Below are positions 23,556-36,454 of a stretch of DNA of 64,000 nt, piece by piece. Made by a program: the position numbers and the translations under genes. The first letter of the stretch is position 1. Every line of letters begins with the position of its first letter. The DNA comes from Apostichopus japonicus (Eukaryota; Echinodermata; Holothuroidea; Aspidochirotida; Stichopodidae), in NCBI RefSeq assembly GCF_037975245.1, contig NC_092563.1:3233001-3297000 (forward strand), written 5' to 3'. Under the pieces are notes generated by a model. It was given only the letters and a program-made list of their open reading frames with translations. It was not told the origin of the DNA and did not search any database.

Positions 23556-26500
23556 GATCTATAGATAGATTAAACTGCTCTCCATCTGCAGTATTAACTT
23601 CAGATAGAGTTATTAGCTTGCAACCTATATTCTTGTGCTGCATATGTATATTAAGTATTTAAAAGGCAAGTCACGCTGGGAGGGTGTTTTTGCGTGTTAG
23701 TAATGGTGGGAAAATTTTGTGTTTACATATCTCTCGAACTGGCAAGACAATGTTGGTACTCATCCAGCATGCAACATTGTGCGTCACTCTACAGCGCACA
23801 TTTGGTGATTTAGTTTACATGCGCATTATTTGATAGGCTAATATCTATATACGTGGGCGGAAACGGCAATCTCGTCGTACCTATTCAATGAACTGTGAGA
23901 ACTGTCCGCACGCTAATTGCTACGTCTGGGTCACTATGTGGGCAAAGGGATGTAACTCAGGAAGTATTGCGGATTTCCATGCATGATCTTTTGGCCGGGC
24001 ACAAATTTACTGGCAGTTAATATGACATCTGCACAAAAGATATGAGTCAAAATTTGAAAGCCTATGTTATGTGGGAGTCAGTGGCGTGCACTTGATTGCA
24101 AAGTGTGTGTGGGGTGTAGGAGGATTCTACCCCCCCCCCCTCCCTCGGGCTGAGTAAGGTATGTGCATGGACCTTTATGGAAGGGCCAGAGGCGGATCCC
24201 GTGTCTTGTAAAGGTGGGGCTTTGTTTCTATCGTCTTTGAAGCTGGCTCGAATGTAGCGAAGACCAAAAAAAAAAAAAAATTTAGACGTCAAAATACGTC
24301 ATATGTAGACTATGATATGAGATCTATGAAATCAGTTCTAAACGCAAGATTGTGTTTTATAAACTACTTTGAAAGTTTTGTCAGATTCAAAGAGGGTGCA
24401 CATCACCTGTCCATCCCAGACTGATCCATGCCCCCCCCCCCCCCCGCGCACGACACTGTCTAAGGTACCAAAAACGATGCAGAAGACATTCGGTAGGCCT
24501 GCACGTTATGATGTATCTATAGAGTGCAGACGTAAGCAGCAGCGCTTAATAATATGTTATTCAACTAAACTAATGACTGCCGTATAATTATAATAACCAC
24601 AATAAAAGATGCCTGGCAAACAAACTAGGCCTGTAGCTCCGCATGCATGACTTGAACCTTTTGTTTTATCATCTTACCAGCATCACTGCACCGAGCATGC
24701 ACTCAATTTGCATGTATATTAAACTTTCATCTATCCGGGGTTCATTCTCCAATCAAAATAGGCTAGCGTGAATTAAAGATGACAAACCAAATGACGGTAG
24801 GCCTGCATAACAACTATCTCCTGAAGTGTGCCAGTATTCATGATCATATTGAGTCAACAGTATCCGCATGCGTGTATGGTTATGCGCATATACATGCGTA
24901 TGTCACATACATTACTAAAACAAAGACCGAACGGCTGATTAGTCATGAAATATAGGGATGTATATACGGTATATAATTACTACTCTTCCTGTTTCTTTCA
25001 TGTGTGATTATTGCTTTATGAACATCATTGCACTAATATGTTTTTTTGCCCTATATGCATGACATTTAGTATACAGTGGCGTGCACAGAATTTCAAACGT
25101 GTGGCACGTATATACGGGGGTCCTAAATTTCACCTACTACTTTAGGTAAGAGGACGTTAACAAATTGTAAAGGGGACTTGGTCCCCAGAAAATGCAAACG
25201 GTGCGTTCCGAGGCATGATATGGCTTTACATTAGGTATATAATTATGTGTAAACGCTATAGGTTCTGTAGACTGATAAATAGCATATACCCCGACTGAAC
25301 GCCCCCCCCCCGGGCCCCGCCGACTGACCATGGCTGTAGTGGGGGTGGCCTTCTCCATCATTTGTGCATGTCATTGCATTTTATATGTTCTTTCAAGCTA
25401 CAGTATATAAGGTTCTCGGTCAAATTTATAAAAAAGATAAAAATTACCATATTGAATTGGTATTAATATTTAGCCAATTGCACATAATGGCATAAGAGCG
25501 AAACTAATATCGCAGTTTATTTCAAATCCTGCTTATGTTAAAGTCAGATCCTGTTCTAAGGTTTATTAATCTGTTACCTATATATGATATCCCTCCTGAT
25601 CGCAGGCCGATGTTTTGTTCGTTTGTTGAAACCCTATACTAGAATAGGATACACACAACTAAAAGAAAACCCAAGTATATACTGTTTCAGTATCGCCCAA
25701 TTAACGTATTGAGTTTCACAGCCTCGACACAGCTGACGTCATATACCTAGCTTCACAGTTTCGAACTGATTGACATATTTATCAGTGTTTCCTATGGATA
25801 TGTTTCTATTAGAAAGACAGTGAGTGGCTGGTCATCCAGTTATGATACATGTTGTCGGCTTATATGACTGCCATGCACTCTGAGATTATTTTAGACCTAC
25901 TGTGACATTTTAACGGTCTAAAAAGGTTCGTCCTAAAATATCCAAACTTCATCATTTGCGCCGTGATTGATCCTTGAGTCTATAGGCCAGTTGTAGCAAA
26001 TTCTGACATGTTCAAATTTGCCAGTTTGGCTTTTTTTTTTATTAATGACAAAAATGACAAATTTGGCGTTTTTTAAATTTCCATGGGCAGAGAAAAATGA
26101 AAGGTTCGACCAAACAGCATTCTGGTGTGTGTGTGTGTGTGTATTTTGCCGTTCGTTAAATGGCCTTTTGATTAAAAAAAGAAAATGCTAAAAATGGTTT
26201 AATTCACACAGGGAGCATGATTTCAATCATACATGTGATGTTGTTATTCAGTCCAACTCATAGTTGCATATAATATACGTTTCTTTAAAAGCCATTGACA
26301 GTTTTTACAATGTTTCACTCTCCAGTGTTCCGCTACAGAAGCCCCCCCCCCCCCCACCCACCCACCCACTGCAACGAATTGAGAACCTACGCAATTCCTA
26401 TCCATGCAACATGCAGGCTTAATTATCATAACATAAAATAAAGTTGTTTTATTATTATTATTTTTATCGCGACCCAATGTGGCTGGTTGCGTCACAGTAA

Positions 26501-26994
26501 TTACTGGCAGTCTTTATCAGTCACGTAATATGAATGCCTAATATAATTATGTCTATGTGAAAAAAAATGTTTTGCAAAGGAGATAACTATTTGTTTTATC
26601 TGTTCAAATAAACAATGATAATAGTTTGAAATAATTTTGAAAAGTCAAAAGGCTATATAGCCTCATTACCGCTAAGTTGTATTATTTGAATACATAAAAT
26701 ACAGAGCTTCCCTTTGTAGTAGCTTTAAACCAGAATCCCAAACTGTGTATGGAGGTTTGATGTGAAGACTTATATCGTAACAGTGTCTGAGCCAATGTTA
26801 TACCCTTTGCAAAATATCATGCACACAATTTTTGTTTTATGAATTCTGGAGATACTTTAGACGCTTCATGAGTTTTTTAACTTCCCAAAAATTAATACAT
26901 TTATACTCAAAATGACACCCGTGGAAGTACAGGACTTCTCAATGTTACATTTCCTTAGCTATGGAGCCTATGATGGTCACAGCGATTTCAAAGT
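23556..26994. other. Non-coding stretch with transposon-end fragments
   Basis: CAGTGGCGTGCAC occurs at about 24074 and at 25075, and AGAGGCGGATCC at about 24190; these resemble hAT-like ends, but no partner end or duplication was found. C-runs at about 24131-24140, 24431-24446, 25303-25311 and 26341-26356 and a (TG)n at about 26125-26144 are present. No gene. Confidence 0.45.
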
Positions 26995-27190
26995 TATGTG
27001 AGCCTTTGAAGTCAAATGACTTTGGCCTTAACTAATATCAAGGTGTTTCTCAAACTCAGAACCCACATGTTTCCGTTCTTGAGATATGGTAGGTACAAGG
27101 TTTTCACTGTCTTATCCTGTAGGCTGTAAATGACTCTTGACCTCCAATAAAATCAATAAGGTCCCTATGGGCAATATACATGCCACGTAT
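26995..27190 (-). repeat. Diverged minus-strand copy of the AGGTCA-rich repeat
   Basis: The reverse complement gives TTATTGGAGGTCAAGAGTCA, then AAAACCTTGTACC and CATATCTCAAGAACGG, and then GGCCAAAGTCATTTGACTTC. This matches the order of words in the tandem block at 9290-9660, with the half-sites mutated. Confidence 0.55.
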
Positions 27191-27246
27191 AAGGGATATG
27201 CATGGGTGTTACACAAAAAGCAGCGCACACTATATACAGACTCCAG

Positions 27247-27518
27247 TATGTACAGCCATGGAGCTATAAACTGTTTATAGCTCCATGGTACAGCCTAGTG
27301 TACCTTTCTTTTTCACTAAGCTATTTTTCCGTATCTATTTGCTGTACTGCCCAGAGAATGCCCTCGGCAATGCTTTCGATACTTGGTCTACATGTATCGG
27401 ACAGATCCTCGGGCATGTAAAATACATTGGGCAAGCACATTCGTGATAGGCAGAAACGGACTCTGAGGCATATACAGTTTGTACGCGAGAAAAAGTATTA
27501 CAAACAACTTGGCCAAGA
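27247..27518 (+). repeat. Unclassified dispersed repeat R, copy 1, with palindromic insertion
   Basis: Matches 32421-32680 at high identity over about 240 bp, including CAGCCTAGTGTACC, GCCCAGAGAATGCC, GGGCAAGCACATTCGTGATA and ACTTGGCCAAGA. In both copies one frame keeps HIRD, KRTLRH and REKK with conservative changes, hinting at an old coding origin, but no family is recognised. This copy differs by a 38-bp insertion at 27256-27293. Confidence 0.85.
27256..27288. repeat. Perfect palindrome, 15-bp arms, 3-base loop
   Basis: CCATGGAGCTATAAA, loop CTG, then the exact reverse complement. TACAG lies directly on both sides (27251-27255 and 27289-27293). The sister copy at 32421-32680 has a single TACAG and no palindrome at this spot. 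Confidence 0.95.
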
Positions 27519-28950
27519 TAACGCACACTCACACTGCGAAACACACACAGCCGTATACATACGGCTCTGCATATACATACTCACATGCACACGCTATCAT
27601 GAGTTCATAGGTTTGGAGTTTCATTGCCATCTCTATACTGTCACGACCTTGTTTTATGAATAGAGCATTGTACCTATTACTATAGGGATAAGCTATGCCC
27701 CATTGTAAAAACAAAGAATTAACCTTTTATGCACTTTTAACTATAATAGAATGAAAACGTTAAAAAAGAAATATCGGAATTAGGTCATTCTCACACAAAC
27801 TGGAAAAGTTCCAATTGCAAATCTGCCAAGTAGTCCTTTCACATGCAGAGAGTGACATCGAATTAGATAGGACGCCTGAATAAAAAGTAAATATTTGACT
27901 TGTTCAAGTACCCACGGGTGAGATTATTTCCCAAAATGACGGGAAATTAAGATAGAAGACATTTGCTACTCACACACCAAAGCGCATACTGGTCATTAAT
28001 ACTAACCATGAGTTGAAAAACAAACTTCATGATCATTGCATGTGATCTGTGGCCTACATTTCATCATAACTGAAAACTTTACGGAATGCCTTGTTTTGGC
28101 CTTCACATGACGACAAAAAAAGTTTTCTTGAACAAATGGTTCACCACCATTCAAACGTTATTACCACAACATTTCAGCAGATTTGGACAAACGCTTTAAT
28201 CAATATGAGTCTATAGCATTATGACCTCTCGTGAGCTTCAAATTTATAAATATGATCGCATGTATGAAACCATGGCTCACAATAAACCACTTACGAAATT
28301 TCAGCCAAATTTCGAATGAAAAATGACGAAATGGCAGTCATTCAAACACAGTGGCAGAAAGTGACAGATTTTCGGCTGAATCGCACGATCGCTTTAGCTC
28401 AGCTGAAAGCTTTCAGCGATCATGAGCTTAAAATCTAACAAGTACTTATCAACATTTCAGTTTGAAAATTAAACATGGCAATGTTTGAACACCGTATTTG
28501 CTTAAAATGCACTTAACAAATCACACATGTTCACATGGAAACCATAACCCATGTTTGTACCCGTGTATATAGTGTTAATACATAGAATAAACTACTATTG
28601 TGCGAAAAGTATGTGTGTGTAGCATCTTGCTTCTCGTTATACAGGCGAGGGTGAATGTCTGCACTGTATAAAGCGCAACATATACATGTCAAATAACCTC
28701 GTCGTGGGGCCCGCTAACCTACGAATTTGAGACGCTACTTTGGGTAAGGGATTGGGAGGGTAATTGACCACGGTACGATGCGTCGAATGTTTCTTGTACT
28801 TACTCACCCCGGAGAGGTGTACACTACCAGCTGGTTGGAGTCCGGGGACCCTCTTCATATGCCTATACGGTATCCCATGTTTTCCCTCCCCATTGACCCC
28901 GGGGTTTTATCTGTCTGATCCCCTCTCGCCACTGGTCTGAGCTCCCCTTT
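27519..28950. other. Non-coding stretch, no gene recognised
   Basis: Short frames only, without domains or splice context. The sequence just before 28940 contains CGCCACTGGTC, which resembles a hAT-like end without a recognisable partner. Confidence 0.5.
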
Positions 28951-29616
28951 CAAGGGTGGCGGAACCGGGGGGGGGGGGCACAGGGGGCACGTGCCCCCCA
29001 CTTTTCCTCAGGTTAAAAATGTGCCCTTTTTCTACATAAAAATTGAGGTGTCTCAAGTTAGCAAGAGGCCAAGGATCCAGAATGAACACTCGGGAAGGGC
29101 CGTTTCCGGCCATCTGAGGGGTTTGTAAGACCAAACATTTTCTTGTACGCTCCGCGCCAACCGATGATGGCGCTCCGCTCAGATAGTCGTGCATACAACT
29201 TTGCAAATCCTGGCTACGCCCCTGACTTTTAATGAATTTCTGTGGGTCAAACTCAACGCTATTTCGAATGGAAAAAAAATTGTTAAGATATTAACAAGAA
29301 ATAAACTCTAATTCGGAAGATTCCTACATTAGCTACTAGCATGATTTCACCTCATTTTGTCTCAAAAGAAAACTTGTTCCTTGTTTCCCAATTTGCACAT
29401 TGCATATTGCAGTGCTGGTATGCATTTTTCTTTGAGGGGGGGGGGGGGCGGGGGGGGGGGGCGTTGATGGAGGGATGTGTATACGCAAATAACTTATACA
29501 ATAAGAGTTATAAAGGGTACTAAATATCAGGCTGCATCAGTCCAATCGAATTTCTGCAAAGTGCCCTTTGATGTCGGTGCCCCCCCCCCAGATTAAAAGT
29601 GCTTCCGCCGCCCTTG
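28951..29616 (-). mobile_element. hAT-like MITE, family D, copy 1
   Basis: Ends CAAGGGTGGCGGAAC (left) and the complement of CAAGGGCGGCGGAAG (right), with exact 8-bp target duplications TCCCCTTT at 28943-28950 and 29617-29624. 666 bp, in opposite orientation to the copies at 31709 and 34230. Subterminal G- and C-runs lie near each end, CACGTG at 28988-28993, and the shared 31-bp module at 29148-29178. No coding capacity. Confidence 0.95.
29148..29178 (-). repeat. Shared 31-bp GC-rich subterminal module, copy 2
   Basis: Reverse-complement form, starting CGCTCCGCGCCAACC. Followed by a complement of the ACTATCTGA word, as in the other copies. Confidence 0.9.
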
Positions 29617-29624
29617 TCCCCTTT

Positions 29625-31700
29625 ATATGCTAATTCTGCCATTCTGAACAGCTCTTAGTAATCAAGTATATACCAAATCTATATATTTATAGGGTTATGT
29701 GTGTATATTTGTCAAGTAATGGGTTTACATATCAGCACAAAAATTACAGGAGAACACTCACAATGAGAGTCACATGATATAGCAAAGGAATTTCAATCCT
29801 CTGTTCATCATGCACATAGGCTAATAAATTACACAGCGTATATAACACCGTTGCAGTTATATCCTATATAATATGCACCACATCACTACACTTGAGTGTG
29901 AACAAATAGTTTTACAGTTGATATATATGCTTGTGGAGCCGAGCAGTAGCGTAGAACGGATCCGTCGGTGTAGTTAACGATGATGGGTTTTGTAGTACCC
30001 AGGGACAGGATGCGGGCTGGTTTATTGGTACAACAATTGGTGAGTGTATACCAAATGAACAGGATGCCAAGCGGTTTGGTAACGTGCAGCCGGGCAGTAT
30101 GATCCTGGTAACGGAGAAATTGATTGTTGCCCTTTACAAAGAATCCAGCAATACACGGGCCTATCAGCCACGTGCATACCGTACATTTTTTCCAGGAACG
30201 GAATAGTGATAACGGTGTACAAGAAGCCTCTTCATTAAGACAATGTATAAATTACGGTGGATTTAAGATACAAGATACATAAAGCTTGTACACAAGTTTC
30301 CGCCGGTATGGAACATCGTCGTTGTCGAAGCCCATGAGCGTTTCTTCTGCTTTTGGTAACCTGTCTGTAGAATTCAATACTATAAACTCTTCATATCAAT
30401 TTAACACTTCGGTTGAACTTAGGCACAGGGTGTGTGGGTTGAATACACCCCCGCCCGCCCCCTCCACCTTTCACACTTTCTATATCTTCCAAATGACTGA
30501 AATATAATGACACACGTACACAGTCGTATACACTGGTAAAGTTTAAGCTTGTGGTATAAATATCAGTGCAGATAAATTATGGAAGCGTCAGCGTTAAATT
30601 TACATCGGAGCCCCCTTATATCCAAACAAAGATTTCTCACACCATTGAACCCCTCCTCTTAATCACCCTCCGGAAGACGGACATCACGAAACCCTTGTGC
30701 CTACCCTACCCCACCCCTCCTCCCTCCTCCCAACAAAACCCTCTGGTTACGGGCTAGTGACGTGTTGAAAATAGGAACCGTACGAGATAAAATGTCTCTT
30801 TAGTTTTGCAATGTTAAGTAATGAGAAACATTACTACCCCACTATACATATTAGTAAGCATAAATTTATAGTATGTACACAATGTTACCGTCATGATGAT
30901 TATCCGCGCCCCTCCCCTCCCCTCCCCACCCCATCCCCACCCCCAATATACGGCAATAATATCTGTCACTGTATAAAACGTGGGGAATGTTTATGATTGT
31001 GTATTGTTAGTGGACATGCACCGCTAGTAGCATATGGTATAATGCAGCCTTGATAAGCTAAACGTCTTCTTATCAAATACTGTCAAATGACTAGTTTACC
31101 GGTACTAATACTAGCTTTTTCAATTGTGTTATGTATCTCTTGTATACACATGCTCTCTCTGCATCGAGCACTGAAGGTATTTTGAAAGCTAGCGGAGCAG
31201 TGGAGAACAAGCGTGAGGCACTTGACTGATATATTTAGAGAGAAGGAACATTTCTGGCCAGTACATTCATTGTACCGTCACTACTTGCACAAGAAATTAC
31301 GCAAACTACATCGCTATAAATAGACATGATAATATTACCAGCAGCGCCAAAGCCTGGCTGCTCAGGCGATCGCACTATAGGTTGCCCACGCGATCGGCGA
31401 TCAACACATTGTCTTATCATTATATGCGTGTGTACATGTATTCAGTGAGACATATGCAAATTGAATCGCTTTTTTTTGGCGGTAAAAAGACCCTCCAATT
31501 TTGTTCCCAGAAATGGAGGAGGTGTTATACAAAGTAGACGATATTTCGTGTATACCAGTTAGGGTAAAAGTGCGTTGAACCACGGGAGTGCAAATAATTG
31601 TTTGAGCCTTGAATACAAACTGTACGAAAGATCATCATCATTTCACTTTCTAGGTAACATATTCCGTGACAATACGGATAACTGTATAAGCTCAGTTATA
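29625..31700. other. Non-coding stretch, no gene recognised
   Basis: C/T-rich tracts at 30700-30735 and 30905-30945 account for proline-rich frames. CAGTAGCGTAGAACGG near 29945 resembles a DNA-transposon end, but no partner was found. Confidence 0.45.
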
Positions 31701-31708
31701 CATTACTG

Positions 31709-32277
31709 CAAGGGCGGCGGAAGCACTTTTAATCTGGGGGGGGGGGGGCACCGACATCAAAGGGCACTTTGCAGAAATTCGATTAGACTGATGCAGCCTT
31801 ATATTTAGTACCCTTTATAACTCTTATTGTATTATCTTATTTGCGTATTCACATCACTCCATCAACGCCCCCCCCCCCCCCTCAAGGAAAATGTGCATAC
31901 TAGCACTGCAATATCCAATGTGCAAATTGGGAAACAAGGAACAAGTTTTCTTTTGAGACAAAATGAGGTGAAATCATGCTAGTTGCTAATGTAGGAATCA
32001 TCCGAATTAGTGTTTATTTCTTGTTAATATCTTAACAATTTTTTCCATTCGAAATAGCTTTGAGTTTGACCCACAGAAATTCATTAAAAGTAAAATTGTT
32101 GGTTTTACAAACCCCTCAGATGGCCGGAAACGGCCCTTCCCGAGTGTTCATTCTGGTTCCCTGACCTCTTGCTAACTTGAGACACCTCAATTTTTATGTA
32201 GAAAAAGGGCACATTTTTAACCTGAGGAAAAGTGGGGGGGCACGTGCCCCCTGTGCCCCCTGGTTCCGCCGCCCTTG
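31709..32277 (+). mobile_element. hAT-like MITE, family D, copy 2 (module-less)
   Basis: TIRs CAAGGGCGGCGGAAGC and TTCCGCCGCCCTTG; exact target duplications CATTACTG at 31701-31708 and 32278-32285. 569 bp. It aligns with the 34230 copy, except that a segment of about 85-90 bp carrying the 31-bp module (about 34614-34699 there) is absent. G11-like and C-runs follow the left end and the interior. CACGTG at 32241-32246. Confidence 0.95.
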
Positions 32278-32420
32278 CATTACTGTCAATTCCTATACCG
32301 TAACTTTGAAATGTTTCTTACTGTTCAACTGGCCGACTTTTCAGTCTTGTCCAAACTACAAACCACAAACAGTTCATAGATCGAAGAAGCTCGAGCCCCT
32401 TAATGGTTAGTTTTGTTAAG

Positions 32421-32680
32421 ACCCTTATATGTACAGCCTAGTGTACCATTCTTTATCACTAAGCTATTTTCCCGTATCTATTTCCTGCACTGCCCAGAGA
32501 ATGCCCCCGGCAACGCTTTCGATACTAGGTTTGTATCGGACAGATCCTCTGGCATGTATAATCATGGAGGTAAAACAGATAATGCAGTGGGCAAGCACAT
32601 TCGTGATAGGCACAAACGGACTCTGAGGCATGTACAGTTTGCACGCGAGAAAAAGAGTAATACAAACGACTTGGCCAAGA
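32421..32680 (+). repeat. Unclassified dispersed repeat R, copy 2 (empty site)
   Basis: Homologous to 27247-27518. It lacks the 38-bp palindromic insertion and has a few small indels of its own, such as extra bases around ATCATGGAGGTAAAAC. Unknown family. Confidence 0.85.
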
Positions 32681-33415
32681 CTACTGAATGGTCAACACCG
32701 TGACCGACAATTACACGACTTTACTATACTCAGAACTTCACGACTTTCTTTGACAGATGAGTTAGTACCGGTCTTTAGAGCTAATGTCAAAGTATGTGAA
32801 CGAACGTGATCACTATTTCTAAACAGAGAGGTCTGCGTACAGCGGTACAGCTCGTACGGTCTCTGTTATCGCGACTGCCATGGGCTGTAGTGGAAGTTTA
32901 GTTTGTTTGATCAATCACCCTATGCTTATGCAAGAGATAGGATATGTAAAAGATCACTGACAAAACTGAGTCTCCGTATATAGCTACATGATCACTTGTC
33001 GCTGGTGTGGATCGGATAGCCAAACAGACAGTACTCTAACATCCGGATCTACAGGAAATGGATCAAAGGTTAAGATGATATTTAGAAGTTTGCATATAAT
33101 CATATAAATCCATAACTTATTCAAAAATTGATTGCTTCACAACACTGTGTGTGTGTGGGGGGGGGGGGGCTGATTTGTGGTATTTGGAAATGTAGAATAT
33201 GCAGGGGCGCAGCCAGTTATATAATCCTATTGCAGTTTTATCCCCCCCCCCCCCATTCTCCCTCCCATCCCTCCTAACACCAGAATAACATCCGTAAACA
33301 CACACGCCTGAAGCCGAGATAGCCTATGTTGTTCAGTTGCCTGATGATCGGTGCGCGAGCCGTACCCGTGAAACTCCGAGTAGCAGTATGATGATAGTTT
33401 AGTTAAGTATATTAT

Positions 33416-33478
<63 letters not shown>

Positions 33479-34221
33479 TACAACCATCATTGTTTTTGCA
33501 TCTAAGCAAGCGTCATTTCAGTAACTGTTACACAATGTCCCGTCGCACGGTCCCAATCTAAAGAGAGAAAAAAAAACAAAGTTTTCTATTCGACATATAT
33601 AAACGAAACTGTAACCCATTGTTATGAATCCACAAAATATTAGTTTGTTCGCCCGAGGAGCAAAGCCTATACGGTTCGGTGGACTATCAACGGTAGCATA
33701 TATGTCAGTGTATCGTGGTACAATATATAGACAGAAATAACGCTACAGAGTCCGTGCATATAGACGCCGTGTTAGCATTGAGTACACGCAATAACAGCGA
33801 ACGGTCTGTCTGCAATCTCATACAACAAGGGTTCCATCATAACAACTCACCCCTGATACAACGTACTATATACACATAACATATGTGCACAATGCACAGG
33901 CACCACTCGACGGTTGTTAAATTGGAATAGCCCATCATGTTATTGAATTGTCCTTACAGTATTGACACTCTAGACATATAACTTGATTTATAACATACCG
34001 TACCCCGGCTTCTGTGAAATACTGGCAGTGGCGACGGCTCTCATTTTTTTCTTCTCTCGCATTGTCAAGGAATATGGCCCCCGGGCAGACGGTATTGCAG
34101 CGAGGGATAGATCTGTGACGTCATCGTGAATCATGGTGACGTCAGAAGAAGAAATGAATAATAATATAATAATATTAAACAAGGCAGAATCAATGTGTCA
34201 TGCAGCAGATTGCCTATGAAC
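32681..34221. other. Non-coding stretch with (TA)n
   Basis: G-run at about 33158-33169, C-run at 33242-33254 and (TA)n at 33419-33474. CAGGGGCGCAGCCAG near 33203 resembles a hAT-like end without a partner. No gene. Confidence 0.5.
33419..33474. repeat. (TA)n microsatellite
   Basis: About 27 uninterrupted TA units. Confidence 0.97.
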
Positions 34222-34229
34222 TGTACACA

Positions 34230-34891
34230 CAAGGGCGGCGGAAGCACTTTCAATCTGGGGGGGCACCAACATCAAAGGGCAATTTGCAGAAATTCGATTG
34301 GACTGATGCAGCATTATATTTAGTACCCTTTATAACTCTTATTGTATTATCGTATTTGCATATGCACATCACTCCATCAACGTCCCCCCCCCCCCCTCAA
34401 GGAAAATATGCATATAGCACTGCAATATCCAATGTGCAAATTGGGGGGAAAAGGAACAAGTTTTCTTTGGAGACAAAATGAGGTGAAAACATGCTATATA
34501 GTTGCTAATGTAGGAATCATCTGAATTAGAGTTTATATCTTGATAATATCTTAACAATTTTTTTTCCCATTCGAAATAGCTTTGAGTTTGACCAACAAAA
34601 AATCATTAAAAGTCAGAGGCGTAGCCAGGATTTGCAAAGTTGTATGCACGACTATCTGAGCGGAGCGCCACCATCAGTTGGCGCGGAGCGTACAAGAAAT
34701 TTTTTGGTTTTACAAACCCCTTAGATGGCCGGAAACAGCCCTTCCCGAGTGTTCATTCTGGTTCCCTGGCCTCTAATTGCTAACTTGAGACACCTCAATT
34801 TTTATGTAGAAAAAGGGCACATTTTTAACCTGAGGAAAAGTGGGGGGGGGGGCACGTGCCCCCTGTGCCCCCCCCGGTTCCGCCGCCCTTG
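34230..34891 (+). mobile_element. hAT-like MITE, family D, copy 3
   Basis: TIRs CAAGGGCGGCGGAAGC and GGTTCCGCCGCCCTTG, with exact target duplications TGTACACA at 34222-34229 and 34892-34899. 662 bp. An internal CAGAGGCGTAGCCAGGATTT at 34614 looks like the start of a different hAT-like TIR and leads, 46 bp later, into the 31-bp module. CACGTG at 34853-34858 inside a G/C palindrome. No coding capacity. Confidence 0.95.
34660..34690 (+). repeat. Shared 31-bp GC-rich subterminal module, copy 3
   Basis: GCGGAGCGCCACC followed by ATCA and GTTGGCGCGGAGCG, preceded by ACTATCTGA and followed by TACAAGAAAT. The downstream line GATGGCCGGAAAC is also shared with family A. Confidence 0.9.
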
Positions 34892-34899
34892 TGTACACA

Positions 34900-36454
34900 T
34901 ACTCAGTTGATAGACCAGACTGGGCTGATCTCAGTCGTATAGATATTATTTTACTGTTGTGCATTAGCTTCATGTGGGATGCCGTATGGCAAATGGCAAA
35001 CTGGATACCCCGCTAATTAAATCCAGTGAAATATATATTTAAGCCTAATTAAATTTAATTCCACTGAAACACAACAACAACAACACAACAACAATAAATA
35101 AATAAATAAATATATATATATACATATACATATATATATATATATATATATTTATTTATGTATTATATCCTTTTTTCCTCCCTCCCTCTTTCTCTCTCTC
35201 CGCCCCCCCCCCCCCCCCTACGAAACAATTTCGGAAAAAGGAGAGCGAACAATTGTGAATGGACGAAATTATTTGTAACATCCTCAGTCCTCATTTTCAA
35301 CAGTTATCAATAAACAGAATGACCTTCTTGATGCCTGTGTGTATATAATAATGTTTTGAATTGGTTTATATCAAATTTCTTCTCGACGCCTTCAGTAACA
35401 TTTACGCTGCCTTGCATCGAAGTTGATTATAGCATGTATATAATATTCACCTAAGCTAATTGGTTCGTATGGCGTGACGAAGACGACTTCCCAAGCAAAT
35501 CTCTCCGTAATAATAATATTAATTATTCAGTTGTTCATGTTTCTCTTAAGGTGAAGACTCATGATACTAGAAACCCCACTAAAACAACATGCCAAGAGGA
35601 TAAACAGAAATTTCTTGATTTCTGCGGCCGTCAATGAAAAATCTCTGTGATGATACCGTGCTGCCCATATATGATATATACGGTCATATATTATGTATCA
35701 TCATCAGACCAGGGATACTGGCTGGGGGGGGGGGGGGTACAAGGGTGCTGGAGGAGGGGTACAAGGGGTAGAGGTTGGAGGGCGAAGGGATATCGTAATG
35801 GAAAGAACTGAATGCCCTAGTTTCTAACCTTCCGTAACGATTTTAATTGTATATCAATGCAAGGAAGAAATGTTGCGTACATCTGTTGTAGGCATATGCC
35901 AGAGGGACAGGTACAATTAAGGTGTGTGTATGGGGGGGGGGGGGGTGGGGTGTCATAGGTTAAAGCTAAAGTGTTACTTAAAGGTGCTTAGTGAAAATGA
36001 ATGACTTTTTGTCACATTGTGTTGTGGGATGAAACTTTTGAAACTTTAGCTTCGAAAGTATCAAAGTCCCATTAAGTTCTAAACATAAAGCAATTTCCGA
36101 GGTACTGGTGATTCTCCACTTTGTAAATAGGCAAATAGAAGCATGGCGGACTAAAGCGTTTACTGACGAATTTACGCATGTATACTCGCGAGCCAAGCGA
36201 TTCCTATGGCGGGCCATCAGTGCCAGTTGCGTAGGCCCTAGTAGTAGTATACTGTACTGTACTAATTTCACTATATTATTTATTATTATTTCTTACTTTT
36301 TATGTTTTATAAATATATATGCAAGCATATTCTCCTATAGGCTCATGGATGGGGGAGGAGGGAGGGGGGGGGGAGCTCAGTTTTTCGAAATCAGTGTGTC
36401 ATGAACACGCCGCCGTCAAAATAAGAGGAACTTTGCCATCCGATTGTAATACAT
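34900..36454. other. Non-coding stretch with low-complexity DNA
   Basis: (CAA)n/(AAAT)n/(TA)n at 35070-35162, C-run at about 35201-35218, G-runs at about 35725-35738 and 35932-35945, and GGGAGGAGGGAGGGG at about 36350. No gene recognised. Confidence 0.55.
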
